Shown one piece after another: positions 44,700-57,599 of a stretch of DNA of 64,000 nucleotides. Below the pieces are notes generated by a model. That model saw only the letters and a list, made by a program, of their open reading frames with translations. It was not told the origin of the DNA and ran no database searches. The position numbers and the translations under genes were made by a program. Source of the DNA: Epiperipatus broadwayi. Taxonomy: Eukaryota; Onychophora; Udeonychophora; Euonychophora; Peripatidae. The DNA lies in the NCBI GenBank assembly GCA_028023455.1, contig JAQFVV010012394.1, positions 28,041,010-28,105,009 of the forward strand, given 5' to 3'. How positions within the stretch are numbered: the first letter of the stretch is position 1; the number at the start of each line of letters is the position of its first letter.

Positions 44700-45130
44700 T
44701 CTTTTTATTTTCTCAGCAGAAAAACATTCTTTCTGACATATTTCAACACCAGGTCTAATGATCATTCTATTTTCTGCCTTATCTTCCCAATGAAAACAGT
44801 TGACATTGCACTTCTGTAGAAGGTCTTTGAGATAATTCTTATAACTCTTCTACATAACAGTGTTCAAGTCCATCATAAAACACTTTTCTAGAAAGTCTTC
44901 CATTGTTTATTCATTTTACATATTCAATCCAATGCTTGCCATTCTATTATTAAAATTTTACTGAGCATCCTCAAATGAAACATTTCTAATGCCTGTGCTA
45001 ATAAGATGTCCATGTTTCACAACCATACAATAAATTAGGTAAAATAACAGCTTTATATACAATTAATTTAGTTGCAGCAGTTATTTCTCTATGCTGAAAT
45101 ACTTTATCTTTTAACTTATTAAAAGTAGCA
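44700..45130 (-). pseudogene. LINE reverse-transcriptase tail relic (not RTE type)
   Basis: Read on the minus strand, the text around 45010-45090 gives AATKLIVYKAVI and, after a break, YGCETWTS followed by HLRMLSKIL, then WQALD. This is the wording of the C-terminal tail of jockey- or CR1-like LINEs (YGCETW, then RCLR-IL-I-W). It has stops and frame changes throughout. A further 250 bp of similar quality runs to 44700. No catalytic domain remains. Confidence 0.6.
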
Positions 45131-45134
45131 GCAG

Positions 45135-45540
45135 ATTGGAATCTGTGTTGGATCTAAATATCTAAATCTAACTTTCTATTTATAAAATTATAAGTTATTT
45201 AAACTAGTTTATATTCTCAAAATGATAAACATTCAAGCTGCAAATTGCTGAGGATATTTTTATTAAGTTCTTTACAAATATAGTAGTGAAATAAATATAT
45301 CAAAACAACTAACTTTATTTTCAAAAATCAGATTTGATGTTAGATTTTATCATCACATAAGTATCATAATATAAAAATTATGCCCAACATCAATAATTGT
45401 TAAAAGGACACACAATAATCGTTAATTATGACCTATTGAGTACTCTTTTATTCAACAATTCCAGAAATTATTCATAGAAGTTCCCTACATTTCAGTTTCA
45501 AATTAAGTTATTAAATCGTTAAGGCTTTCATAATCATTTG
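45135..45540. other. AT-rich spacer
   Basis: Between the LINE tail relic and the RTE copy. No feature recognised. Confidence 0.4.
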
Positions 45541-45544
45541 TAAT

Positions 45545-48500
45545 CATCATCATCATTATAAACCATTATCGATCCACTGCAGGATGAAGGTCTCTCCAAG
45601 TTTAATCCATTTTCGATCTTCAGCTTCTCTTCTACACATCACCCCTGCACACTTTCTTATTTCATCCATCCATCTCACATGTGGTCTCTTTCTGGGTCTT
45701 TTACAATCTCTTGGAATCCAGTTTAAAATTTCAATTGTCCATCTATTATCATCTCTTCTAGCAATATGACCAGCCCAACTCCACTTCAATCTTTTAATTT
45801 TTTCAATGAGGTCAGTAACACCTGTTTGTTCTCTTACCCATACATTGCATTTTCGATCTCTTCGTGTTACTCCCAACATACATCTCTCCATACTTCTTTG
45901 AGTGGTCTGAAGTCTCTGTATTGCTCTTCTATTAAGTGTCCAAGTCTCAGATCCATAAGTAAGAATTGGTAAAACACATTTGTTAAAAACCTTCCTTTTC
46001 AAACACATAGGTATATTTCCTTTTAGTATCAAGTTATTTCTACCAAAAGCACTCCAACCAAGTTTAATTCTATGATTAATTTCTTCCATTATGTTTCCAT
46101 CTGTATTAATAATCTGACCAAGGTATTTGTAACTGTTAACTTCTTCTAATTCATCATAATCAATCTTTATTTTCATATTTTGAGCAAATAGATTAAACAT
46201 TACTTTAGTCCTACTTTCATATGATAATTCCTGCAACATATCCTGCAGCTCTGAAGCATTATTTGCAAAAACAACTACATCATCTGCGAAATCTAAATGA
46301 CTTAAATAATCTCCATTTACTTTCACTCCTTTAGTTTCCCATTTTAATCCACAAAATACTTCTTGCAGCACTGCTGTAAAAAGTTTTGGAGATATGGAGT
46401 CACCTTGTCTTAGACCTTTCTCAATGTTGACTTTCCCAGTATCATTATGTAATCTAATTGTTGCTGTTGCATTTTTATAAATATTCTTCAAAATATGACA
46501 ATATTCTGGATCTATACCTTGATGATCCAATGCTTTAATCACTGAAGAAATGTTTACAGAATAAAATGCCTTTTCATAATCTACAAATCCAAAACATAAT
46601 GACAACTCATATTCATTTATCCTTTCTATAACTTCTCTCAATACCTGGATATGATCTACTGTACTAAAACCACTTTTAAATCCAGCTTGTTCTCTTGGTT
46701 GGTGGAAATCCAATGTTCTCTGTAGACGAGTTGTAATTATCTTGGTAAAATTTTTATATAAAACTGATAAAAGGCTGATAGGTCTGTAATTTCTAATATC
46801 TTCTTTATCACCTTTTTTAAATATTAATATTATTACTGCATTCTTCCAATCATCCGGTACATCTTTATCATTTAGACATTTGGTATATAACTTTGCTAAA
46901 ATTTTTTCTATTTCTTCACCTGCTTCTTTTAATACATCAATTATAATTCCATCATTACCTGGAGCCTTTCCCTTCTTCATACGTTTAATTGTGTGTCTCA
47001 CTTCTTCATTTAAAATTCTGGGTAATTCAGAAGATGTAATAGATATAGGAGGTACTTGTTCTTTATTACTATATAATTCTTGATAAAAATCTTCTACCAA
47101 TTTCATGGTGTCATCTCTCTTTTTAGTAACAATTCCATCTTTTTTTCTTATTGCAGATATAAATTTCCTACCAATACCAAAATGTTGTTTTACATTCTTA
47201 AGACTTTTATTTTCTTCTACAGCTTTCCTTGCTAGTTCACAATTATATTTTCTTATATCATTTTCAACTCTTTTCCGCACCATTTTACAAAATTCGAGAT
47301 ATTCAATTCTTTTTAATGCATCATTTTGGTATATCTTCATATTCCTTCTTTTCTTCATAAATTCTCTAGTCTCAGTAGAAATTTTATTGGTCAATTGCTG
47401 CTTTTTTCTTCCAGCTATCTTTGTTGCAGTTTTTAAAAGTGTATCAGTTATTTTCATATTAATTTCATTCAAATCTGAATCAAGCTCAAAATCTACTAAT
47501 ACTTGAAACCGATTTCTAAGTTCTAATTTAAATTCATTAGAATGTTTCTGAAGATTAGGAATATCAACTGTAAATATTGTTTTTCTTAATAATTTTTGTC
47601 TCTCTAGTTTCACATTAACACGTATCTTACACCTTACTAATCGATGATCACTTCCTGTGTTAAATTTATTAAGAACATTACAATCTTGAAATATGTATTT
47701 CCTATTAGTCAAAATATAATCCAATTCTGCTGTACCTTCATTTGGATGCTTCCATGTCCATTTCCTTTTAACATTTTTCTCAAAAAATGAATTCATAATA
47801 TAAAGTTTTTCTTTTTCTGCAAACTCCACAAGTCTATGTCCTCTCTCAGTTCTATTACCATAACCAAAATTACCTACAGCACTTTCATCTTTCATTTTGT
47901 TTACCAATTCTAGCATTAAAGTCTCCCATAATGATTTTAAAATGTTGTTTACTCTGATCAAAAGCCTTTTGTACATCCATATAAAAATCTTCTACTACTT
48001 CATCACTATGAGAACTTGTTGGGGCATAAACCTGAATTATCTGCATTTGATATCTGCTATTAAGTTGTATAACTAATCTTGCCACTCTGTCTGATACACC
48101 ATCAATCTCCACAATATTGTTCTTTCACTTGTTATTTATAATGAATCCTACTCTACTTGTATTTCCAATATTTGTGCCTTTACAATAGAGTATATGTCCA
48201 CTTTTTAAATCAATTGTCTCTTCACCTTTTCTTCTAACTTCACAAAGTCCAATAATGTCCCATTTAATATAAGAGAGTTCTTCTAATTCTTGCAATCTTC
48301 CTTCTTGAAAGAGACTTAAGTACCTAAATAAAGAGTCGTCATCAAATGGCAGCCTGGGTCCGCAATCAGGGGATTCTTAGCACCCTCCACCTTCGGCCAC
48401 CAACCGCTGCCTTGGTTGGTGACTTTACAGCCTTCTGGAAATAAGGGCCATGCTTTATTTTTGTCTGTCATAATTGTATATATGTATTGGAAAAATATTT

Positions 48501-48722
48501 ATCATTTACACAAACATTCATTCTGCCTTATCAGGCACTGAGAAGAAAGACCATGGTGTTTCTTGATCTTAAACTCAGAGGTAAAAAGCCAATAAACTCA
48601 CCACACTGGCTAATGCGTGTTGGTGAGCAGCCCATCCATGTTCGTATACTATATGAATAATCACATAGTAATAACAGCTGCAACGACAAGAACGTATGGA
48701 GTGGACATTAGGAATTTGCCCT
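45545..48722 (-). mobile_element. RTE-clade LINE, second near-full-length copy
   Basis: About 95% or more identical by eye to the copy at 18541-21765, in the same orientation, with the same 5' leader up to GGAATTTGCC. Its 3' tail is (ATG)n-like (the plus strand shows ATCATCATCATCATTAT at about 45543-45559). The ORF is broken once in the endonuclease and once internally shortened. It abuts a 5S rRNA-derived segment at its 5' edge. Confidence 0.85.
45556..47976 (-). pseudogene. RTE ORF, second copy: RT and endonuclease remainder with frameshift and internal deletion
   Basis: The 806-codon frame runs from within the endonuclease (after GDFNARIG) through RT ([10 protein letters not shown] kept, DYEKAFYS with D-S changed to Y-S) to the C-terminal tail. 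The first 25 or so residues of this frame are out-of-frame text. A one-base gain in the T run near 47896 separates it from the rest of the endonuclease, read at 47885-48112. About 30 bp are missing near 46217, removing the [10 protein letters not shown] residues just after the FADD region; the intact copy has direct repeats (TTTAGTC) at both edges of this segment, so slippage deletion is likely. More upstream, stops and small deletions around 48120-48320 remove the N-terminus. Confidence 0.85.
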
Positions 48723-48763
48723 ACGGTCATACTACGTTGAATACACAGGTTCTCGTCCGATCA
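48718..48763 (+). repeat. 5S rRNA-derived fragment (first ~45 bases)
   Basis: The plus strand reads GCCCTACGGTCATACTACG then TTGAATACACAGG and TTCTCGTCCGATCA, matching the 5' third of animal 5S rRNA (typical wording CCATACCACGTTGAATAC and GGTTCTCGTCCGATCA), with a few changes. The text after 48764 is AT-rich and not 5S. So this is a truncated 5S pseudogene or a piece of a 5S-headed SINE. It sits exactly at the RTE 5' junction, head to head with the LINE. Confidence 0.7.
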
Positions 48764-48764
48764 T

Positions 48765-51700
48765 TTGTAATAAATCCACTTAATTGAGTTGTAATTATAA
48801 ATGGACTTCAAGTCCAAGAATTATCTTCAATAAGTTTATGAGAATAATATAAAAGAGATGATTGCAACTCATGTAAGTGCTGTATTGTATTAAGAATTTC
48901 CTCACAGATTGTAAAATTTATTTTTATCTAAAATTCAAATAATTTAGGGAAGCAATCAAATTATTTTGTTTAAGCAAAGATAGCAGAATTTCAGCTTTTC
49001 ACTGTAGAGTAAAATTATTGTCACATGCTTGGTATGAAATTAATATTTGATTATCTGGTTTACTTTTTTTGAGTGACTGCTCCTTTAACATCATGCTAAA
49101 AATATTTTTCAAGAAAGTCTCAATAAGTGATTCTCTACTAGTAAGAGCTTAGCTGACACATGTTGTAAGATACCCTTTGAACCATTTTTTTTTTCATTTT
49201 AACAATTGAAATCAATAAAACATGAGATGTTTTCAATAATTCCTAATGCTTTTTTTAAAAAAACCAACAACATATCTCAACACGACTATTACTAAGTGAC
49301 TTATCAAGCGCCAGAGTACTGTTATTACAATCAATACATAGCAAATTTTAATTTCCAATACACATTAATCCAAAATAGTTCTCATGATATTTTTGTTTTG
49401 ATCAGTTATTGAAAAATATAAAAAAATCACAACTGCTTTTCCACATTTTACTGTCCATAGATTTAACAGAAATGTTTATGACTTGAGATAAAAATCCAAT
49501 GATAAATTGTTTAATAGTAATATTTGAAACATTATTTTCTTCAGTTGAAGCTTCTTTTCATAATTATGAAGACAGTTCATAATAACTAATTTGATAATTA
49601 AAAATATGCACATAATAATGACACTATAATGTTTCATGCGCACTGCTACAAAACAGAAGTGAAGCGTGATGCACAAACTAGAGGTTAAAAAATGAAGATC
49701 AATTCCACTTAGGGTACCAACAGTGCCAAAACTTCCTTCAATTATGAATGTAAATTACATTCTTTTTAATAATTTTGAAGATTTAGCTTATGTCAAAAGA
49801 AGAATAACTAAGTAACAGATCTATTTCTCCTTCTTCAGTTCTTCTAATCTAGTGCTAATTTTGAGTGATCAATAGATGGTAATGCTTAATATATCTTTAT
49901 TCAGTGCCATCCTATTCACATCCCCAGACTAATTTCTAATTTATGACTTCCATCTGGGCCTAGTACATCTGAATTTTTTGGAATCTAATTCACCTTTCTC
50001 CTAGAAACCACATTTATTTCTATTTTATGATCCAGCTAGCAGCCTGAAATTCAATAATATCTTAAAAGTTTTGAATCTAAGCCAATTTATTTGTATAGTT
50101 ATGTAAATCTTACACAAATTAAGTATCTATATATTTTGATGTTCTCAGTTTTTTTAATAACTGTAGATCCAAAGTTCGTCATTAGTGATAGCCATAAACT
50201 AAAAACTAATCTGGGAATATGGACAAAACAGCACTGGATAAGGATTTATTAATCACTATTTTTGGCATCTATTGATTACTCAGGTTTGTACTAGTAAGAA
50301 ATAAATTTGCTACTTAAAAGTAATATGCAAACAGAAGTTGTGATGTTTTGTTGGTAGTTAATAATAACAAATTTGGAGGAACACAACCAGCTCAATTAGT
50401 TCAATAAATCAATTCAATATAGAATATACAAAAGTATAATATTAATACAATAAATAATTTACATTTTTTAACAATCATAAATATCTAATTCCACATATTT
50501 AAACAACCTGGATGAGCATTTTAATGTATTCGTACAAAATATTTCTAAAAAACTTTATTCAAGTAAAACAAATTACTATATATTTGCCTTTATAATTATG
50601 ACTTTAGTTTATGATATATATATATACAAAGTATCCATCTACCACAAACATTTCAAGAACTGTGTATCAAGTGCTCAATATATTATTAAAATACATCTGC
50701 AAAATATTATGCACAATAATTCACTTAGCATTAATTATATTTATAGATGTATTTAATAACCTCCATTCCATCATACATTCTTAAAACATATATATCCTAG
50801 ACACATTTTAAATGACATGTGATCTCCAAGATGCATTATGTGCTAAACTAGCACTCATCAATTGGCCAGATCACATTATTGTCTTACATATATCTTTATC
50901 ACATATTCAATATTTATTAATAATAATTTGTTGCATTTTGATTTACAATTGTCAAACTCCACTCACATCTTTTGACCCAATTCACACCTGGATAAATAAA
51001 TTAATGATTATCACTAATCATACATTAAGCTAGAGATTACCTTTTAGTCTAAATATAAACTTTAAATCTCAATTAAAGATTAATATATCTGTTATTTTTT
51101 TTTCATGTAAAATATCTTTTATAGATGTACTTAATAATCTCCACTCCCCATCACACATTCCTGAATCATATGAATAAAATTTATATTAATTTTTGACCAA
51201 AATATTATTTTGTATATTACAAACACAAACATACACATATAAACACATGTTAGAAATACAATAAACAAAATTAGGATATAATGTACTTTTAGCATATTAT
51301 GTATTTATCCATAGAAGTTGTGTGTGTTTATAGAAGTAACAAATATAAAATATGCAGATATAGATGAAAAAAATAAATATATAGATTTATTATCTGGGAA
51401 ATATAAGTATATATATAAATAAAGGAATAACAACCATACAATGCTATTTTAAAATATAAAGAATATACATGAAATAAGTTGACAGTATGTATAAGATATG
51501 CAATATATGCATGTTTTTTATAACAGACATATAATATACATGTGTGCTAAGTATTCCTCAAAAGGATGTCGATACATATATTAAGATGTATTCAGTGCTT
51601 GCTGCTTTTAATCCACAACAATGTAAATTGAAAATATTCCGATAAACCACAGGTAGCCATTGCATTTTTAAAAAATAAATTACAAATGATTATCAGTGTT

Positions 51701-54700
51701 ATAAAATAAACAACTTCGAATAAAAAAATATTTTTTATTGGATTAAAAAACAATGATAATAAGTCAGGTCTGCTAGTAAATGACTTCTGTATTTATTATG
51801 AAGGCAAAATAATTATTTTCAGCTGTAGAATTCACACAAGGTGGCCCAACTTCAATATGATTGTAAAATGTCAAAATATAGTGAAGAGATTTTAAAATGC
51901 TTTCTATTATTCTGTAATGAATGAATATAGTACGTTCACTTCAAAATCAATTTTTACGAACTATGGAACGAAGTACTACAACTAAGCAATATTAGTAATA
52001 GTTTGCCATTTTATTTAACAATCCATTTTAGCATGTCAATATTATAGTTAACAAGAGACGCTTCAAAAGTTATTAGCATCCCGCTTTGATTGATAAAATA
52101 ATTTAGCTATTAAATCATAAAATTCAAATTAACTGATTGATTCATGCTGGTATTTTATCACTTTTACAAAGCATATTAATTTATTACATCACATGTTTAT
52201 TTAATGCTTTAATGTTAAATGTATATGACTGATTTATGGTTCTAATTAAAATATCTATTAGTCACTAGGAAACAATAAAATATAACCTAGCATATCCATA
52301 ATTTGAATTAGACTAATCAACTCATTATTTATATTATTGAAACCAATAGCACACAACCTTTTTTATACTTGCAATCCCTTTCTATGAAAAAAAATTTCAG
52401 ATGACCCACTATTTATTTTTTACCATACTTAAATTATGAGTAAGAGTATGTAAGGATAGTCATAATAAAATGATAGTTTTAATTAATATACAAATTTATA
52501 TTTCCTAATATTTTAGTATTAAGCACATATGATTTGAAAGGAAATTTTTGAAACAAATCATATACTTCAACTATTTATATAAGAAAAAAAAATCATATAC
52601 TTCAACAAAAATTATGATGCATACAAAAACATTTTATTTTCATGTGATTTTTATCTATTTTTAGAAACTAATTTCTTGCAAAAAAAAAAAAGAACAACAA
52701 CTTATAATTATTCAAAACTTATGAAAATTTCTTAAAAATTTTGTGACCCCCAAAATTTTTTTTAAACAACCCTCTAAAATGTACGATCAATGGGTTTTGC
52801 ATCACTTATCTAAAGATTAATTTCTAAAAAAATTGTGCGTATTATATTAATAGTTAAAAGGAAAAATTATATAAAATTATGACAGTGATCCAACTTGTTA
52901 GTGAAAACACAACAAATACTATTTTCTAGGATTTCTCTTTTATATACTATAAGGGCTTTATTATTATTATTATTATTATTATTTTTTACAAAATTAAGTA
53001 GTCTTTAAATGCTTAAAATAGATAATACCTCCTTCTTTATTTCAAAATATTAAATGAATAGTTTTAAGCTCATCAAAAGTTTATAATGACAAATTTCTGA
53101 TAAGATTGGTTTTCATGTTGTGTTCTTGAATTTTTATAATTTTAAATGTAGCCTTTACTTTGTTATTAATTCATATTTATTGCCAATAGTACTATATCAT
53201 ATTTTCAAATGGCAGCTGATGCAATCATAAACATTCTCTTTCAAATTTTGATGGTACTTATCACATGCTGACAGTTTTAAAAATGTGCCAAGATACTAGC
53301 ATTATTAAATATGAGAATACTGAAAATAACCTCAATATTTTTGAATGATTTCTACTTTTTTTTTTTTTTTTTGCAATCTATCAATTCTTAAAATTACAAA
53401 ATCTTTTATTATATTTTCTACATTTTTAAAAAAAAACTTTGTTGTATTAAAATATTAATAATAAGGAGTACATGTGTGTATATACACACATATATGGGAT
53501 GGTCAAAATATCAAGAACACTTATCATTATAATAATTTATATGTAACATCATGAAATATAGCTTGTAAATATATAACTTTTTTTAATAGATAAAATTCAA
53601 AAATTACTAAAAGGTATCTTATAGCTAATATTAGTTTCATTAAAAAAAACAGTCTTGCATCAATTAAAAAGACATTAGTCAGAGAATTGTAACCAAGTAT
53701 TTAGAAAATTCTTATTTCATGGGTCTGAGCTAATTCTGAAGGTTCCTGAATTAATGAAAAGGCATTACTTACAATCAGAAATATTATTTATCTAATGATT
53801 AAAGTTCATTTGACCACTATGAAATTACATAATGTACGCTCATTATAAGCTTACTCATAAACAATAATCATAAACTATTATAAAAACAAGCCACTGCATC
53901 TTTTTTCTTATAAATAAAAAAACATTATTCACAAATCAATTAATACTTCAGCCAAATGTTTAACTATCTTCAAAATTAACTACAAAAGTATAAAAAAACA
54001 CCCATGAAAAATTGAAAATGAAGATGATAAATAATAATCATACAGTTAAACAAACTAATATTATTAATCCAAAATTTTTGCTTCCAGAGCTTTTTGAATT
54101 TGAATTTTCCAGATTTCCACAAAAAACGTCTTTTTCACTACAAACACAAACTTGGCAGAAAATTTTAAAAACATAACTTTATTTTATCTAGTAATAATAT
54201 AAGACTAAAATACAGAATAAGTCCATATTTCTATCGGCACAAAATTTTAATATATCAGTAATTAAAACAATAAATCAAATACTTTATAATTTTGTCTAGA
54301 TAATAAAGTTTTTAAATTAACGGTATTCAGAAGCAAGTCCATATATATTAAAAAATCCAAAAACATTATTTTTAATTTTTAACAAATTTCAATACATTCA
54401 TTAATCAATATACCTACACAAAACAATCAGAATACTTGTATATAAATAAATAGACAAATTCGTATAAACATATACATAGCTATAAATATATATACACAGG
54501 CCCATTTTGTGTCGGGATACAATGCATCTCGGCAGCGTACTGAAGGGACTGCACAAACGACTTGCCTTAATTAAAAATTTAAACCATTTGATAATCAAAA
54601 GAATAATTAAAAAAAAAGAATGTTTCAATACTTGATTTGGCTGATATTAACCGATTATTTTACTTTATTATAAATGTTATTTACGTGTTTGTATTGTTTT

Positions 54701-56463
54701 ATCAGTTAGACTAGGTCTACGATTATGTGTCTATGTTGATTTCGAAGCAGATAACTTTATTGTATTTGGAACCATTTCAACAGCACTTTAATTATACATA
54801 TGTATACAGCCAATATTATAGTCTAATTAACAAACATCAGAAATTTATGTTATGGAAACCACCTATCAATTGATTAATTAATTAACCATTTATTATTTAG
54901 TACTATGATTTTTTTTTGGAAGGGCAGCAGTATAATTTTGCACTCGGGCAGCACAAACCCAAGGAATGAGCCTGCATATATATACAAACATACAAAGACA
55001 AGCATACAGATACACAAATTGCTTTAAAAAATACAACTAACATTTAACAACAATTACAAACATTTATGTAATTTTAATATGAGTTATTGTCACTTAAATT
55101 TTTTTATCTTTTTAAAGGCAATTTATGAATGTACATATATTTACTGGTATGTATATGGTTATAAATATTTATGTATTTGTTTGCATACTTTTATTATTTT
55201 GCACAAATATATTGATTAATGAATATATTAATGATTAAAAATAAAGTTTCTGGATTTATTTACACAATTTTTGTTTATCATCTTCATTTTCACTTTTTCG
55301 TTGTAATTTCTTTTCACAGTTAATTCTAAGGGTGGTTAAGATTTGACAAAATATGTCAATTATTCTTGTTTTGTGACTAAAGTTCTTTCATTAGTAAAAA
55401 ATAAAAAAAAGAATACAATAAATTTGCTTTTATAATAGTTTATGCTTATTTATAAATGAAAAAACATAATATAACAATTTAACTAATAATAGTTATATTT
55501 TTATAGTCTGTTATATATGCAGTCGCTAACTTACATCATAAACAGATTCATACATGCCTATTAATTAATTAACATTGTGCATACAATAATTTAATTGTGT
55601 GTGTGTATGCCTGTTGTTTAATGAAGAACAACAATGGTAGAGTAGCCCAGATTCATTGTTTCTTTTCAGCAGTTTTCAAGATGTAGCATCTGCTGTATAG
55701 TTTACTACATAATTTTCAGCTCTATTGTAGTATGCCTGGCTTCCTATCATAAGCTTCAGAATTGGGATAATGGAGGTAGGGAAGCATTATGTAAACCATT
55801 TCTCACTTTTTCCCGATGACTGGAAAAGATTTATGTCTACTTGTCACTAAAAGAAGTCTCCCAACCACTATGTTTTTTTTACCAATGGCCAACGTGGTAG
55901 TGAAAACCTATCATAATGTGACCAATCATATTCTGTACAAAAATACCTCAAAAAAAGGTTATCTTTTTAAACATTTTAAAAGTTCAATTAAATTTCAAGA
56001 TGCAAATACTACTTCCAGACATTAGTCACAATCCAAAATAAAGATCCAATTCATACACCCCCATTAAATCAAATAATACTCTAGTATGAAAATGATACAA
56101 CTCCGGTTACATAATTTACTATTCCTTGCTTTAGTGCAATAATTTAATTTCTGAATACGTGCTTTTTTTCAAACTAAAGTTCTTTATTGTATTGTAATTT
56201 AAATTAAACCCATCCTTGTTCTACTCATCATTTCCATTTTAAGCTTTATACATTCCGTTTTATTCGAAAAATTAAGATATTTACAATCTGATCATGCAAG
56301 GCCTCCATCCATTTTAGTTACAATTACCAATGTTTCTATTAAATGTTCACAGAATCCAGTAATAAATAATAAAAATTAAAAAAAAAAATTCAAGTTTTTA
56401 TTTTATTAGTTTTTTTAAATACACTTCACAATTAATGATTATCATTTACATAGAAAAAAAATC
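48765..56463. other. Long AT-rich block with few features
   Basis: No gene is supported. Visible pieces: a decayed family-A foldback (49840-50330), a reversed family-B arm (50808-50910), a TTA microsatellite near 52967 and slightly GC-richer islands at 54490-54570 and 54920-54970. An unrecognised stretch at 55620-56040 has a 69-codon frame (MTGKDLCLLVTKRS...), possibly an old transposon, but with no diagnostic motif. Missing CRTC 5' exons could hide here; I did not see the N-terminal CREB-binding motif. Confidence 0.45.
49840..50330. repeat. Decayed family-A foldback copy
   Basis: The left part (AGACTAATTTCTA, GACTTCCATC) and right part (AAACTAATCTGGGAATATGG, CATCTATTGATTACTCAGG) resemble the arms of the foldback at 14250-14565 but with many substitutions. 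Arms are inverted around about 200 bp. Confidence 0.5.
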
Positions 56464-56660
56464 TGTGATGTCTTACGATCCATGATGATTTTTCTATCAT
56501 GACGTCATTTAAGGAATGACTGCGGAACTAGACTATTATTGTCTGCGGTATGAATGGTAACCGTAACTAGTAAACAAATACTTTGGATAGTGCTAATTCG
56601 TTCTTAAAATCATAACAAGTTTTTAGCTGGTTTTGTTATTCTAGAGACTAAAACACTACA
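56464..56660 (+). repeat. 5' LTR of gypsy element 2
   Basis: 197 bp, TG...CA ends. It is followed at once by CCAGTTTTGGCGACGAGG, which likely contains the primer-binding site (TTGGCGACGAGG). It contains a TATCATGACGTCATT block with a CRE-like TGACGTCA palindrome, a possible promoter element. Confidence 0.9.
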
Positions 56661-56816
56661 CCAGTTTTGGCGACGAGGATGGGATACGCGAGATACAAAA
56701 AATATATATTATATTTTAATTCAACAGTGTTCTTTATAATATTATTCTGAATCATACGTAGGACGCTGAATATTTTTTTTTTTGTTACCCAAACTTTGTT
56801 TTCTATTGGATTTATA

Positions 56817-57038
56817 ATGGCAACTATTGGGTCTTTAGCACCTTTCGACGTTGACTCACCGCAAATGTGGGATACATACGCGTCACAGGTAAATTTCTTT
56901 TGTGAAGCTAATAATATTATTGCTGACGAAAAGAAACGTGTAACACTCCTCGCTGTCTGCGGACTACGAACGTTAAGTATTCTTCGATCTCTTATATCAC
57001 ATGCGTTGCCTCATGTCAGGTCATATCAAGAAATATAA
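56817..57038 (+). pseudogene. gypsy element 2 Gag N-terminus
   Basis: From ATG 56817 the frame reads MATIGSLAPFDVDSPQMWDT, then YASQVNFFCEANNI, DEKKRVTLLAVCG. This is a Gag N-terminal opening common to many invertebrate gypsy elements. The larger frame starts at 56796 but the family begins at the MATIG methionine. It ends early at 57038. Later pieces follow in other frames (57185-57382, EESLTLEIAIQRSLAAESA) and a decayed zinc-knuckle-like KCHFQKIGHLSICRE at about 57490-57540. Confidence 0.75.
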
Positions 57039-57599
57039 ATATATTAAAACGTATTTTATCCACAACTTCCGTTATTTAAACTTTTAATTTCACGTCGTTA
57101 GGAGAGAAATTATCATTTTTACCGACCTTGACGTTGGCAGAGAGTGCGATTTTGGTCTTTCATTAACAAGCGCTTCGAGTCAATTTGTCTGTGATTCGTG
57201 ATGAAACTATACAGCGCAAATTATTGACAGAAGAATCTTTAACATTAGAGATAGCTATACAGCGTAGCTTAGCTGCTGAATCTGCATTGGTACAGGTGCG
57301 TGAAATCCGTGCCACAAACACTCCCATGTCGACTGTTGATCTTATTCAGCAAACAATCAACCTTATCCAAAAATGTTTCTAGGTTTTCACTTCTTCCAAA
57401 CATCCCCTAACAAAGGAACATTGGTGCATCTCAATTGGGATTTCCACTTTGCTATGGTTGTGCAGTCACACACGAGTGGAATCCCTTTAAAAAATGCCAT
57501 TTTCAGAAAATAGGTCATCTAAGCATATGCCGAGAAAACAGCACTATTCCTGGATCTCAAACCAATGATGCAGTAATGGAGAAGATGATGATGTAAGTC

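Noticed and set aside
45584-47506. Plus-strand open frames over the second RTE copy
   Set aside because: Shadows of the minus-strand RTE ORF, nearly identical to those over the first copy.
48718-48763. Functional 5S rRNA gene
   Set aside because: Only about the first third is present; internal control region elements downstream are missing.
54401-54628. Possible minus-strand exon (GC-richer island near 54490-54570)
   Set aside because: No CRTC or other family similarity and no convincing paired splice sites.
55816-56025. piggyBac-type transposase fragment
   Set aside because: Wording is faintly reminiscent but no catalytic or diagnostic block could be found.
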